Assembly (NCBI GenBank): GCA_025963775.1
Contig: JAOQAD010000004.1
Coordinates: forward strand, 37,987-101,986
Source of the DNA: Bacteroidota bacterium
GTDB taxonomy: Bacteria > Bacteroidota > Bacteroidia > 2-12-FULL-35-15
Length of the DNA stretch: 64,000 nt
Direction of reading: 5' to 3'
Shown in pieces: positions 1-8,415 of the stretch. The notes under the pieces were generated by a model. That model ran no database searches, had not been told where the DNA came from, and saw nothing but the letters and a program-made list of their open reading frames with translations. A program made the translations under genes and the position numbers. The first letter of the stretch is position 1. Every line of letters begins with the position of its first letter.

Positions 1-665
1 TTTCTTATTTCTGCATCCTGGTGATCTTTTAGACCGGAAAATATAGCAAAAGGCGATTGCGTAGTACGGTCAATATCAATTTCAAAAACCTTGGAACAAT
101 AAACGGCTGTGTCCCGGCCACAATATTTCTCAACTAAATATAAAAGCAGGTGCAAAAATGAATAAGCTCCGCCATTTGTATAAATACCATGCTCATCTGT
201 AAGTAATTTATCAGTAGCTAAGTTTACGTCCGGGAACATTTTAGCAAATGCATCAGATGCGATCCAATGAGTGGAGCAGGTCCTGCCTTTCAATAATCCT
301 GTAGATGCCAGCAGAAATGCACCTGTACACATACTTGCAACTTCAGCTCCTTTCTTATAGTGATGAGCTATCCATGGAAATAAATCCTTGTTGCCTGCAA
401 CAGATGCCGCATAGTTTGACTTTATAGCCGGAATGATGATCAGATCGGTTTTTTGCACCTGCTTTAGGCTGGCATTCGGATGAATGGAAAAAAGTCCGTC
501 ATGTACATCTACTTTTTTTGAATTGCCTACCAGTTGAATTGTAAAGGCTGGATCTTTACCATTATCTGTAAGGTATTTATTGGCCCTGGCTAAAACTTTA
601 TAAGAGCCTACAATAGTGCTGAGGTTCGGATCTTCCTCGGGAATGAGTATGGAAATATGTTTCAT
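1..665 (-). CDS. GlxA/AraC-type transcriptional regulator, N-terminal part (cut by window edge)
   Basis: An open frame runs from an ATG at 665 leftward off the window; about 221 codons are visible. It begins MKHISILIPEEDPN and has the layout of a DJ-1/PfpI-like (class I glutamine amidotransferase-like) domain, including the nucleophile-elbow segment ASMCTGAFLLASTGLLKGR followed by STHW. In the GlxA family this sensor domain is followed by an AraC-type DNA-binding helix-turn-helix. That part would lie outside the window, so the regulator call is inferred from the family. The gene diverges from the DinB-like gene at 801, which it may control. A good promoter lies directly upstream and leaves almost no 5' leader. 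Confidence 0.8.
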   Translation of the reverse strand, partial: MKHISILIPEEDPNLSTIVGSYKVLARANKYLTDNGKDPAFTIQLVGNSKKVDVHDGLFSIHPNASLKQVQKTDLIIIPAIKSNYAASVAGNKDLFPWIAHHYKKGAEVASMCTGAFLLASTGLLKGRTCSTHWIASDAFAKMFPDVNLATDKLLTDEHGIYTNGGAYSFLHLLLYLVEKYCGRDTAVYCSKVFEIDIDRTTQSPFAIFSGLKDHQDAEIR

Positions 666-672
666 TGTGCTG

Positions 673-703
673 CAAATGTAAGCACTTTAATTGTCCAAAT
701 CAA
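673..703 (-). promoter_or_regulatory. Bacteroidota-type promoter of the GlxA-like regulator
   Basis: On the minus strand, TTG (703-701) is followed after 20 bases by TACATTTG (680-673), a full match to the phylum's -7 element TAnnTTTG. Transcription would start only a few bases before the ATG at 665, giving a near-leaderless message. Confidence 0.6.
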
Positions 704-728
704 CCCCTCATAATGTCTATTTTACACT

Positions 729-759
729 CTGTTAAATGCATTATATGTCTATACATTTG
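729..759 (+). promoter_or_regulatory. Promoter of the DinB-like gene
   Basis: TACATTTG at 752-759 matches the -7 consensus exactly. The -33 position carries CTG (729-731) instead of TTG, with a spacing of 20. It would drive the gene at 801 and probably the two genes after it. It lies back to back with the promoter of the divergent regulator. Confidence 0.5.
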
Positions 760-800
760 TAATTATTAATAATTTCTAACCAAACCAAACCAAAATAAAA

Positions 801-1283
801 ATGGACGCAAAACAAATAATTGTAAAATCTGTGCTCGATGCATGGAACTCAAGAATAGAGGCAGCTAACAAACTATTTGACTCGTTAACAGACGAAGACC
901 TTCAAAAGGAAGTTTCTCCCGGCAGGAACAGAGCTATTTATTTATTGGGGCATTTAGCTCTTGTGCACGACAAAATGTTGCCTTTGCTTGCTTTTGGGCC
1001 GCAACAGTATGCTCATTTAGAGGATGCTTTTTTGAACCAGCCCGACAGATCTGTTTCCGAAATTCCTTCTGCAAAAGAGTTACGGACAATCTGGAAAAAC
1101 GTTAATTCAGAATTGGCAACGCATTACGCTGATTTAAGCACTGATGAATGGTTTCAAAAGCATAGCTCCGTATCAGAAGAGGATTTTATAAAGGAGCCGC
1201 ACAGGAACAGGTTGAATATAATCATCGGCAGAACAAATCATTTGCAATATCATATCGGACAGGTAGCACTTATAAAAAAATAA
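801..1283 (+). CDS. DinB-family protein
   Basis: A 160-residue protein with the four-helix DinB/YfiT-like layout. Histidines at about positions 51 (in LLGHLALVHD), 147 and 151 (in NHLQYHIGQ) fit the usual three-His metal site. DinB-like proteins are small metal-binding helical bundles; some act as thiol-dependent S-transferases, and most have no known substrate. It is the first gene of a compact run with a DUF2798 membrane protein (gap 4 bases) and an SRPBCC protein. It diverges from a GlxA-type regulator. Family assignment is firm; the specific function is unknown. Confidence 0.85.
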   Translation: MDAKQIIVKSVLDAWNSRIEAANKLFDSLTDEDLQKEVSPGRNRAIYLLGHLALVHDKMLPLLAFGPQQYAHLEDAFLNQPDRSVSEIPSAKELRTIWKNVNSELATHYADLSTDEWFQKHSSVSEEDFIKEPHRNRLNIIIGRTNHLQYHIGQVALIKK

Positions 1284-1287
1284 TATT

Positions 1288-1512
1288 ATGAAAAATAAAA
1301 TAGTTTTCGCCCTGATCATGGGAATAGTAACAACCGGTATTATTTCCTTCACCCTGATCTTAGTCAATATTGGTTTCAATGAAAACTTTTTCAAAGTTTG
1401 GCTGCTCTCATGGGGTATGGCTTATTTAGTAGTAATTCCGGCAATTTTAATAATTGGGCCCAGGATACAAAGCATGGTTGACGAATTATTACGGAAAAAA
1501 ACCAATATTTAA
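1288..1512 (+). CDS. DUF2798-type small membrane protein
   Basis: A 74-residue protein with two hydrophobic helices, about residues 5-28 and 37-57, separated by the NIGFNENFFKVWLLSW loop. Together with the conserved Trp and the P at the end of helix 2 this resembles the DUF2798 family of two-helix inner-membrane proteins. The role is unknown. It starts 4 bases after the DinB-like gene and is followed 12 bases later by the SRPBCC gene, so the three are probably cotranscribed. Confidence 0.7.
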   Translation: MKNKIVFALIMGIVTTGIISFTLILVNIGFNENFFKVWLLSWGMAYLVVIPAILIIGPRIQSMVDELLRKKTNI

Positions 1513-1524
1513 ACATATATTTTT

Positions 1525-1965
1525 ATGACTACATCAGATTTTAAAACTACCATAATGGTAGATCAAAGCCCAAAAGAAGTATTCAGCGCCATCAATAATG
1601 TTGATGGATGGTGGCAGGGAGAAATTAAAGGCAGCTCACACAAGCTCAATGATGAATTTACTTACCGTATGGAGGATTTTCATTTTTCAAAACAAAAACT
1701 AGTTGAAATTATTCCTGACAAAAAAGTAATATGGCTTGTTACGGAAAGTAAACTGAATTTTGTAAAGGACAAAAGTGAATGGACAGGAACGAAAATTATT
1801 TTTGAGATCTCTGAAATAAATAACAAAACACAGGTCAGTTTCACTCACCTGGGCTTAATCCCCAGGTTTGAATGTTATGGAGATTGTTCAAATGGATGGA
1901 GCCAGCTTATTCAGAAAAGCCTCTTCAGTTTTATAACTACAGGTAAAGGCAAGAAGGTTTTTTAA
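1525..1965 (+). CDS. SRPBCC/AHSA1-domain protein
   Basis: A 146-residue single-domain protein. The start (TTIMVDQSPKEVFSAINNVDGWW) and the late strand (TQVSFTHLGLIP, then a final helix around GWSQLIQKSL) match the START-like/AHSA1 fold, a deep hydrophobic ligand pocket. Such proteins in Bacteroidota commonly accompany small stress or transport genes; the ligand is not predictable. It is the last gene of the 801-1965 run. No clear terminator follows. Confidence 0.75.
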   Translation: MTTSDFKTTIMVDQSPKEVFSAINNVDGWWQGEIKGSSHKLNDEFTYRMEDFHFSKQKLVEIIPDKKVIWLVTESKLNFVKDKSEWTGTKIIFEISEINNKTQVSFTHLGLIPRFECYGDCSNGWSQLIQKSLFSFITTGKGKKVF

Positions 1966-2049
1966 GACCAAGGGAGGAAGAATAATTGCAAATTTAATTT
2001 TCGCTTACGCATAATTACAATCAATTTGTTTCCAGGCAGGCTGCCTGAC

Positions 2050-2172
2050 CAGTATTATTATGCCCAGCGTGGAGATACGCAAAGGGCCAGGCTTAGCTTG
2101 AGTTATAAGCTCGGGAAGATGCACATTGAACAAAAATTGAGAGCGGCGATGGCAGGTTCAAAAAATAATTAA
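2050..2172 (+). pseudogene. Relic of the C-terminus of an outer-membrane beta-barrel protein
   Basis: A 40-codon in-frame stretch ends at TAA 2170-2172 and reads QYYYAQRGDTQRARLSLSYK followed by LGK and a short tail. The pattern of an alternating aromatic/hydrophobic strand ending in SLSYKLGK is typical of the last strand of Bacteroidota outer-membrane beta-barrel (TonB-receptor-like) proteins. There is no start codon or upstream barrel sequence, so this looks like a fragment left by deletion. It fills most of the 1966-2248 gap. Confidence 0.5.
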
Positions 2173-2185
2173 TGATTCTGAAGTC

Positions 2186-2215
2186 TTGTTTGTCTTTCTT
2201 TAATTGGTATATTTA
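2186..2215 (+). promoter_or_regulatory. Promoter of the small gene / HipA-like cassette
   Basis: TTG (2186-2188), 19 bases, then TATATTTA (2208-2215), 7 of 8 matches to TAnnTTTG. It overlaps a possible TTG start at 2204, so translation from there is unlikely and the ATG at 2249 is preferred. Confidence 0.45.
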
Positions 2216-2248
2216 AAATGGGAAAGGCAATTTTCTAAACAGGTAAAC

Positions 2249-2467
2249 ATGGCTGACGAGGAACTTTTCAAAGGTGCTTATCTCGGGATGAGCGATAAGA
2301 AAGGAAATAAACTGCATAATGGCGATACCGTTACATTTAACTGGAAAGGTGAATGGGTAAAGTGTGTTATCGTGTATCATGAAGGAATGTTCTGCTTAAA
2401 GTGGCCTGACGGATATATCAATAAAGGCTCCCTGAACCCCTCTAACTATACAAAAGTAAACGCATAA
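2249..2467 (+). CDS. Small hypothetical protein upstream of HipA-like kinase
   Basis: A 72-residue cytosolic protein starting MADEELFKGAYLG. It is rich in beta-strand signals (GDTVTFNWKGEWVKCVIVYH, then MFCLKWPDGYI), resembling small SH3-like or YopX-like barrels, though I cannot assign a family firmly. A longer frame from TTG at 2204 exists but overlaps the promoter. The stop is one base before the ATG of the HipA-like kinase, so the two are probably translationally coupled and may work together, as small partners of HipA-type kinases often do. That link is inference. Confidence 0.6.
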   Translation: MADEELFKGAYLGMSDKKGNKLHNGDTVTFNWKGEWVKCVIVYHEGMFCLKWPDGYINKGSLNPSNYTKVNA

Positions 2468-2468
2468 T

Positions 2469-3251
2469 ATGTCCATTTCAGCTTCCCTGAGAAAAATAAA
2501 TGTAACACGTTATATCCAGCCTTTGCGCGAAGGTGGCTCTCTGCCTGCCCTGGCGGAAGGCGATGATGATTTTAAATACGTCCTGAAATTCAAAGGAGGC
2601 GGCCATGGCGTTAAAACACTTATAGCCGAGCTGATCGGCGGAGAAATTGCACGCGCATTAAAATTGAAACTGCCTGAGCTTGTTTTTGCCGAACTTGATG
2701 AAGCATTTGGCCAGACGGAAGCGGATGAGGAGATCCAGGACCTGTTGAAGGCAAGTAAAGGATTGAACCTTGCCTTGCATTTTTTGTCGGGTGCCATCAC
2801 CTTTGATCCCGCAGTGACGAAAATAGATGAAAAGCTGGCTTCGCAAATTGTGTGGCTCGACTCCCTCATCACCAATGCTGACCGTACGGTAAGGAATACC
2901 AACATGCTGATCTGGAACAAGGAATTATGGCTGATCGATCACGGCTCCTGCCTGTTCTTTCAATACACATGGACCAACTGGCAGGCCAAAGCTGCAGGGC
3001 CTTTTACTTTTATAAAAGACCATGTGCTGTTGCCGCAGGCTACTTTATTGAACGAGGTGAATGCTGAATTCAAGCTCCTGCTTACAGAAGAGAAGCTGAA
3101 GGCAATTGTAAGCCTTATTCCCGACGAATGGCTGCATTGGGAGGATACAACGGAAACGCCCGGAGAGATCAGGGAAGTGTACCTGCAGTTTTTACTTACA
3201 CGGTTACGTTATGCCGATACTTTTACAAAGGAGGCTATTGATGCAAGATAA
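2469..3251 (+). CDS. HipA-like kinase
   Basis: A 260-residue protein of the short, stand-alone HipA-like family. It has a nucleotide-binding strand and loop (YVLKFKGGGHGVKT, about 38-51), a catalytic segment NADRTVRNTN (about 136-145) and a metal-binding DHG (about 157), equivalent to kinase HxD...N and DFG. It is shorter than classic HipA toxins (about 440 residues) and lacks their N-terminal subdomain. The DUF3037 gene downstream overlaps by 11 bases, a pairing seen repeatedly in bacteria. Whether it is a toxin, a regulator or a metabolic kinase is not known. Confidence 0.8.
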   Translation: MSISASLRKINVTRYIQPLREGGSLPALAEGDDDFKYVLKFKGGGHGVKTLIAELIGGEIARALKLKLPELVFAELDEAFGQTEADEEIQDLLKASKGLNLALHFLSGAITFDPAVTKIDEKLASQIVWLDSLITNADRTVRNTNMLIWNKELWLIDHGSCLFFQYTWTNWQAKAAGPFTFIKDHVLLPQATLLNEVNAEFKLLLTEEKLKAIVSLIPDEWLHWEDTTETPGEIREVYLQFLLTRLRYADTFTKEAIDAR

Positions 3252-3624
3252 ATTTCTATACGAATATTCCGTGATCCGCATTTTACCTTTGGTAGAACGC
3301 GAGGAATTTATCAATGTGGGAATCATTGTATTCAGCAAACAGGCGAAGTTCATCCGGATGGAATATACCATCAATGAATCCAAGCTCAGCGTATTTTGTA
3401 AGCAAACGGACATTCAGCAACTGAAATTGAATTTAGAATCCTTTCAAAAGATAGCCCGGGGCGATAAAGATGGTGGCGCAATTGCCCTGATGGACGTTGC
3501 TTCGCGCTTCAGGTGGCTTACAGCGGTACGGAGCTCGGTGATCCAGACTTCACGGCCGCATCCGGGTATTTGCATTGATCTTGAAGAAACTGTGAAAAGG
3601 TTGTTTCGGGAGCTTGTTTTGTAG
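3241..3624 (+). CDS. DUF3037 protein, partner of HipA-like kinase
   Basis: The ATG at 3241 is chosen because a strong AAAGGAGG ribosome-binding site sits 6 bases upstream (3227-3234); the upstream ATG at 3211 has none. The resulting 127-residue protein starts MQDKFLYEYSVIR and has the EREEFINVGIIVF signature of DUF3037. It overlaps the end of the HipA-like kinase gene by 11 bases, so the two are coupled. No catalytic motif is evident. It may regulate or be a substrate of the kinase (inference). Confidence 0.8.
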   Translation: MQDKFLYEYSVIRILPLVEREEFINVGIIVFSKQAKFIRMEYTINESKLSVFCKQTDIQQLKLNLESFQKIARGDKDGGAIALMDVASRFRWLTAVRSSVIQTSRPHPGICIDLEETVKRLFRELVL

Positions 3625-3648
3625 GAGACTTGTGCCTGGTGCCTGCTA

Positions 3649-6600
3649 TTATAACGGAAGGTCAATTGTAAATTCCATACCATTTTCCTCCTCACTTTTA
3701 ACTTTTATGGTGCCGCCTAAAACTTCTATTTGTGTCTTGATCATAAATAATCCCATTCCCTTTCCTTCTGAACTCTGATGAAAGCGTTTGTAGAGCCCGA
3801 ATAAATTTTCACCATGCTTCAGAAGGTTTATGCCCAGTCCGTTATCTTTAAAAATAATTCTTACACTGTTATCCTGCACTTCACTCGTGATGTGTATTAC
3901 AGGAGGAATTTCAGGTTTTCTGTATTTTATGCTATTTGAAATTAAATTATAAAAGATGCTGTAAATATAGCTTTTTACAGAATTGATTTTATTGATCGCA
4001 TGGAAGTCTGTTACTATTTTTACCTTTTCTTTTTCCATTAATGAATGATTGCTTAATTTAATATCATCTGTCAGTTCCTTAAAGTCTACCTGTTCTTTAT
4101 AATCATTGATCGCAGATTTTAACTGTAAGATCTTATTCAGATCTTTAAATACATTATCAAGCTGTTCTATGGCTTTGAATAGAAATTGCTGGCTAAGGAC
4201 TTTCTCTTCCTCTGTAAGATCGCCCTTTAAAACATCCGACAGGCCAAGAATATGTGCTACCGGTGCGCGAAGGTTATGGGAGACAATGAAAGCAAATTGT
4301 TCAAGTTTTTTACTGTGCTCCACTATATTTGTGAGCATTTTTTCCCTTTCTTCTTCCTTTAGCTTGATCTCTGTTATATCCAGGACAATTCCGTGTAAAC
4401 CCGTTGCCCTTCCCTCCCGGTTGATTTCATACATGCTTTTCGTATAAACATATTTAACGGTTCCGTCCTTTAAAAGAATGCGGTGGTTTAAAATAGTGTC
4501 ACTATGTGTTTCACGACTCTTGGTTGTATGGGTAATAACATAGTCCAGGTCTTCCGGGTGCACAAAGGAGAGCCATGCTGAATGCGATTGTGTTTGCTCG
4601 TCCGGCTGAAGGCCATATATACGACAGGTTTCCGCTGACCATATCGCTGCGCCGGTTTCAAACTGCATCTCCCAGCTGCCAAGATGTGCAATGGCCTGGG
4701 CTTCATTCAACCGCGATTCACTTTGCCTGAGATTTTCCTCTGCCTGCTTTCTTTTTGTTATATCACGGGAGTGACAGGCGCATCCTATAATATCATTTCC
4801 GCTGCGGATCGGACAAAAAGAAACTTCCAGCCAGTATTCGGTGGGTTCTATGCCATGTTCCAGCTGCGTAAACGTTTCTCCCTCAAATGCGCGCTCATAA
4901 TTAAATTTATAGCGAATGGATTCTTTCTCTGAAAATGCACCGGCAAGAATATTCGTTCCTTTTTTAATAATCCTGCCAGCCATCGCGAGTATACTGTTAA
5001 ATGGCTGGTTAGAGGTAATGAGGTTAAAGTTCCTGTCGACACTCCACATCAGGTCACTGGTGTTATTGATCAGGGCATCAAGGTTATTTTTGTCAAATTC
5101 CTGTTGTTCTTCCAGCGATTTTTTCTCTGTCACATCCCTGAAATTATCAACAATGCCATTAATAGCAGGATCATGCAACATATTAGTGATCGTTGCTTCA
5201 AGCCATCGCCATGTGCCATCCTTATGCCTGACGCGGCTAATGCAGCCGGGGAGTGGTATGCCTGGGCTGGACATCATTTGTGTCCATGTTGTTGTTACAT
5301 CAGCGAGATCCTGTGGATGAACAAGTAAAAACAGATTCAGCTTCATAGTTTCCTCTTTTGTAAACCCAAGTATTTTTTCAATAGAGGGGGAAACGTATTG
5401 TATGCTGCCGGATGGAGATAAAATGGCAATGGCATCAGCGCCGTTTTCAACTAAAGCGCGGAACCGCTTTTCATTATGAATGATCAGCTCTTCCGCTTCT
5501 TTATGCTTTTTTTCCTTAATAAAAACATCAAGGGCAAAGGAAATATCATCGGTAGCTTCCTGTAATAACCTTATTTCCTCTTCATCGAAAGCATTCGGCT
5601 CTGCTGCATAAAGGTTAAATGTTCCTATTGCGATACCTTCTTTTTTAATTGGTAAAACTATAAATGAACGGATCCCATGAAGTGATGCAAACTGTTTCCG
5701 GTCTTTTAGCTCAAGATCAGTTTCTATATCGTTGCAAATGTAACAGGAGCCATTGCGTAATGCATGATCCTGCGGGCCTTCGGTTGTATAGGAGCTATTA
5801 AAGAGATGAAGGTCATTTTCATGGATTCCTTTTTGAGCCATAAGAATTATTCTATGATGGTCAGGATCAAATTTTCCTATCCACGCCATTCTGAACCGGC
5901 CTATTTCATATGCAATTTGACAACTCTTATGAAAAAGTGTCTGCTCATCTTTAATATGGACAATACCCTGGTTAATATGACTTATGAATTGGTAAAGACG
6001 GCTCACTTTTTTTAACTTTTCATCTGAAATCTTATTGTCGTATAATGATCTTTCAAGTCCCTCAAGCAAAAGGTGCAGGCACCTGGCACAGGCAAAACTT
6101 AGCAGGATAAGGTTGGCGGTCACGGCGATCCATGTTCCTAAATTAAAGTCGGCGACAACCGGTATTTTTATATTGAAATAATTTAATACTCCAAAAACAA
6201 AACAAATAAAAGTATTGGCCCATGCAGAGTAATAGCCGGCAGCAGATGAATAAATGACAGAGGAAATAACTGTAATGGCCAGTAAAAACAATAACCCCGG
6301 CCCCATTTTGCCCATGTAATAAATAAGCACAACCGAAACCATGTAAAAAATGAAGATAAAAACCAACTTCTTTACCTGGAGGCGAAGCCCCGGATTTACT
6401 ACGATTACAATTAACGATATGAAAGCAAGCAGGTCAACAAACCCAATAACGGGGACACCTTTTAAGAAAGCCATATAAACGCCTGGTATAAGGGCTATAA
6501 TACTTAACGGTGTAAAATAAATAAGGATCCTGAAAAAAACCTCATCGCGCCAATAGCTGATGTTTTTCAACTGATCATCAGCATGCAAATCTTTTCCACG

Positions 6601-6657
6601 TACAAAAAGCTGGTATTTATGCCACCTGTTAATCTTCGCGTCTTTTTTTTGTTTCAT
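3649..6657 (-). CDS. Membrane-bound PAS/GAF sensor histidine kinase
   Basis: 1002 residues. The N-terminus (about 30-200) carries six or so hydrophobic helices, then a GAF domain (about 215-370) and three PAS domains (about 397-515, 525-645 and 655-775, the latter two followed by typical PAC ends such as CHSRDITKRKQAEE). The transmitter has the phospho-accepting histidine in VSHNLRAP (about 792), an N box (NLISNSIKYRKP), and G boxes DNGLGIN and GKGMGLFMIKT. No receiver domain or response-regulator gene is adjacent, so it is an orphan kinase. Its 3' end faces the DUF3037 gene with a 24-base gap and no obvious terminator. The signal is unknown. Confidence 0.92.
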   Translation of the reverse strand: MKQKKDAKINRWHKYQLFVRGKDLHADDQLKNISYWRDEVFFRILIYFTPLSIIALIPGVYMAFLKGVPVIGFVDLLAFISLIVIVVNPGLRLQVKKLVFIFIFYMVSVVLIYYMGKMGPGLLFLLAITVISSVIYSSAAGYYSAWANTFICFVFGVLNYFNIKIPVVADFNLGTWIAVTANLILLSFACARCLHLLLEGLERSLYDNKISDEKLKKVSRLYQFISHINQGIVHIKDEQTLFHKSCQIAYEIGRFRMAWIGKFDPDHHRIILMAQKGIHENDLHLFNSSYTTEGPQDHALRNGSCYICNDIETDLELKDRKQFASLHGIRSFIVLPIKKEGIAIGTFNLYAAEPNAFDEEEIRLLQEATDDISFALDVFIKEKKHKEAEELIIHNEKRFRALVENGADAIAILSPSGSIQYVSPSIEKILGFTKEETMKLNLFLLVHPQDLADVTTTWTQMMSSPGIPLPGCISRVRHKDGTWRWLEATITNMLHDPAINGIVDNFRDVTEKKSLEEQQEFDKNNLDALINNTSDLMWSVDRNFNLITSNQPFNSILAMAGRIIKKGTNILAGAFSEKESIRYKFNYERAFEGETFTQLEHGIEPTEYWLEVSFCPIRSGNDIIGCACHSRDITKRKQAEENLRQSESRLNEAQAIAHLGSWEMQFETGAAIWSAETCRIYGLQPDEQTQSHSAWLSFVHPEDLDYVITHTTKSRETHSDTILNHRILLKDGTVKYVYTKSMYEINREGRATGLHGIVLDITEIKLKEEEREKMLTNIVEHSKKLEQFAFIVSHNLRAPVAHILGLSDVLKGDLTEEEKVLSQQFLFKAIEQLDNVFKDLNKILQLKSAINDYKEQVDFKELTDDIKLSNHSLMEKEKVKIVTDFHAINKINSVKSYIYSIFYNLISNSIKYRKPEIPPVIHITSEVQDNSVRIIFKDNGLGINLLKHGENLFGLYKRFHQSSEGKGMGLFMIKTQIEVLGGTIKVKSEEENGMEFTIDLPL

Positions 6658-6969
6658 TTTTGTTTGAATATCCTTCGATGAGTGCTGAGGTAGTTCAGAG
6701 CGTCGTCATCTGAGTAAGGTATGAAACTATCTTAAGACAATTAATAAGATATTATACCTTCACATAAAAAAACGGGCAGGTCGATTTATTCAGGATTTGT
6801 ATGAAAATACGGAACTTCAAACTCCCTCAAATAGCATATTTAAATTACTAAATTAAGGTGCCAGTATAATTGCTTGTAAATGAGGGGATTACTTTTGGGT
6901 GTTAATGATTCTTACGCCTCTTCCCGGAGTGTTTTTTTTTATGCCACAGATCAACTAAAACATAGCTTA
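6658..6969. other. Intergenic region between histidine kinase and efflux operon
   Basis: 312 bases, AT-rich. It should contain the kinase promoter and the end of the efflux operon, both on the minus strand. I found no full TAnnTTTG element, no clear hairpin terminator and no credible small gene. Confidence 0.5.
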
Positions 6970-8415
6970 CTACCTCCAGCCCCCACCCAAAGCCTTATAA
7001 ATATTCACAACCGCATTGAACTGGTGCTTTTTCGCTTCGATCAGTTCTAATTTTGAATCCAGTGCTTCGCGCTGTGTCATGAGCACTTCCAGATAGTTTG
7101 CCTTTCCTGATCTGAACAGGTCATTGGAAATGCCGATGGCAGTTGTGAGCGCTTCAACAGCTTTTGCTTTTTTATCGTAAGCCTGCTGCAGGTTGTTGAT
7201 GCTGGATAATTGATTGGATACTTCCACATAGCCGTTCAGGATCGTTTCCTGGTAATTGTACATCGCTTCCAGCTGTTCGGCTTTTGCTTTGCTGAACTCA
7301 GCTTTGATCGCAGAACGGTTGATCAATGGCGCGGTGAGATCGCCCACAATGGAATACACAATGGATTCAGGAGCCATGAAGAGGTAAGAAGGCTTAAAGC
7401 CCCGGAAACCGAGGAGCCCGGTAATGCTTAAGGAAGGATAGAATTCTGCCTTCGCTGCTTTTACATCACATTTGGTGGCATACAATTCCAGTTCTGCCTG
7501 CCTGATGTCCGGGCGGTTTTTCAGCAATTGAGAGGGAATGCCTGCTTTTACCTGCATGGGCAGCTGCTCTCCGAAGCTTGCTTTGTCACGCGCGATCGGC
7601 TGTGGATACCTGCCTAATAAAAAGTTGAGCTTGTTCTCATTTTCAGTGATCTGCTGCTGTATATCATATTCGAGGCTTTGCGAATTGAACACTTCGGCTT
7701 CAAATTGCTTTACAGCCAATTCTGTAACCAGTGCTGCATCCTTCTGAACGCGCAATATTTCCAGCGCATTTTCCTGCAAGGTGATCGTTTGCCGGATGTA
7801 TTCCAGTTCATTGTCGAGCGAAAGCAATTCATAATACGTGTCTGCGACTTCAGCAACCAGGTTGGTGATCACGAAATTTCTTCCTTCAATCGTACCTAAG
7901 TACCGTGAGAAGGCAGCTTTCCTCGCATTGTGCATTTTGCCCCATACATCCACTTCCCAACTGGTCTTTAAGCCGACCGTATAATCCGAAAGCGGGTCGG
8001 GGATCAAACGCCCGGGAGTTATTTCCGTAACTGCATCGCCTGCTCCTTCACTGGTGTAGCGGCCAACCTTTTCATTGGAATACCCCACAGCTCCTGAAAC
8101 AGTTGGAAACAGTAATCCTTTCCGGAACCGTACACCGCTTTTGGCAACTTCAATTTCCTGGAGTGTCATCATCAATTCTACATTGTTTTTCAAAGCCGTG
8201 TCGATCAACGCAACGAGGTTCCTGTCGGAAAAAAAATCTTTCCATTTTATTTCCGCTGAGCTGATGGAATCAGTAAGGCTGCTGTACGATTGCGGCATCG
8301 GCTTAAGTGCTGTGTCCTGCACAGGTGCTGTTGTTTTGCAGCCTGCACAGATCATGCAGATCAATAAGGCAACACTGTTTTTATATTTTCTGAATGTGTT
8401 CATGTTATTCATCAA
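6970..8415 (-). CDS. TolC/OprM-type outer-membrane efflux lipoprotein
   Basis: 481 residues. A short hydrophobic leader ends in a lipobox-like CAGC with Cys at about 26, then a repeated coiled-coil outer-membrane-factor layout with motifs such as SWEVDVWGKMHNARKAA, LLKNRPDIRQAE and TAPLINRSAIKAE, typical of the NodT/OprM family. It forms the outer-membrane channel of the tripartite pump encoded just upstream. The frame overlaps the end of the RND gene by 11 bases; internal ATGs at 8412 and 8403 are alternative starts. Confidence 0.93.
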   Translation of the reverse strand: MMNNMNTFRKYKNSVALLICMICAGCKTTAPVQDTALKPMPQSYSSLTDSISSAEIKWKDFFSDRNLVALIDTALKNNVELMMTLQEIEVAKSGVRFRKGLLFPTVSGAVGYSNEKVGRYTSEGAGDAVTEITPGRLIPDPLSDYTVGLKTSWEVDVWGKMHNARKAAFSRYLGTIEGRNFVITNLVAEVADTYYELLSLDNELEYIRQTITLQENALEILRVQKDAALVTELAVKQFEAEVFNSQSLEYDIQQQITENENKLNFLLGRYPQPIARDKASFGEQLPMQVKAGIPSQLLKNRPDIRQAELELYATKCDVKAAKAEFYPSLSITGLLGFRGFKPSYLFMAPESIVYSIVGDLTAPLINRSAIKAEFSKAKAEQLEAMYNYQETILNGYVEVSNQLSSINNLQQAYDKKAKAVEALTTAIGISNDLFRSGKANYLEVLMTQREALDSKLELIEAKKHQFNAVVNIYKALGGGWR

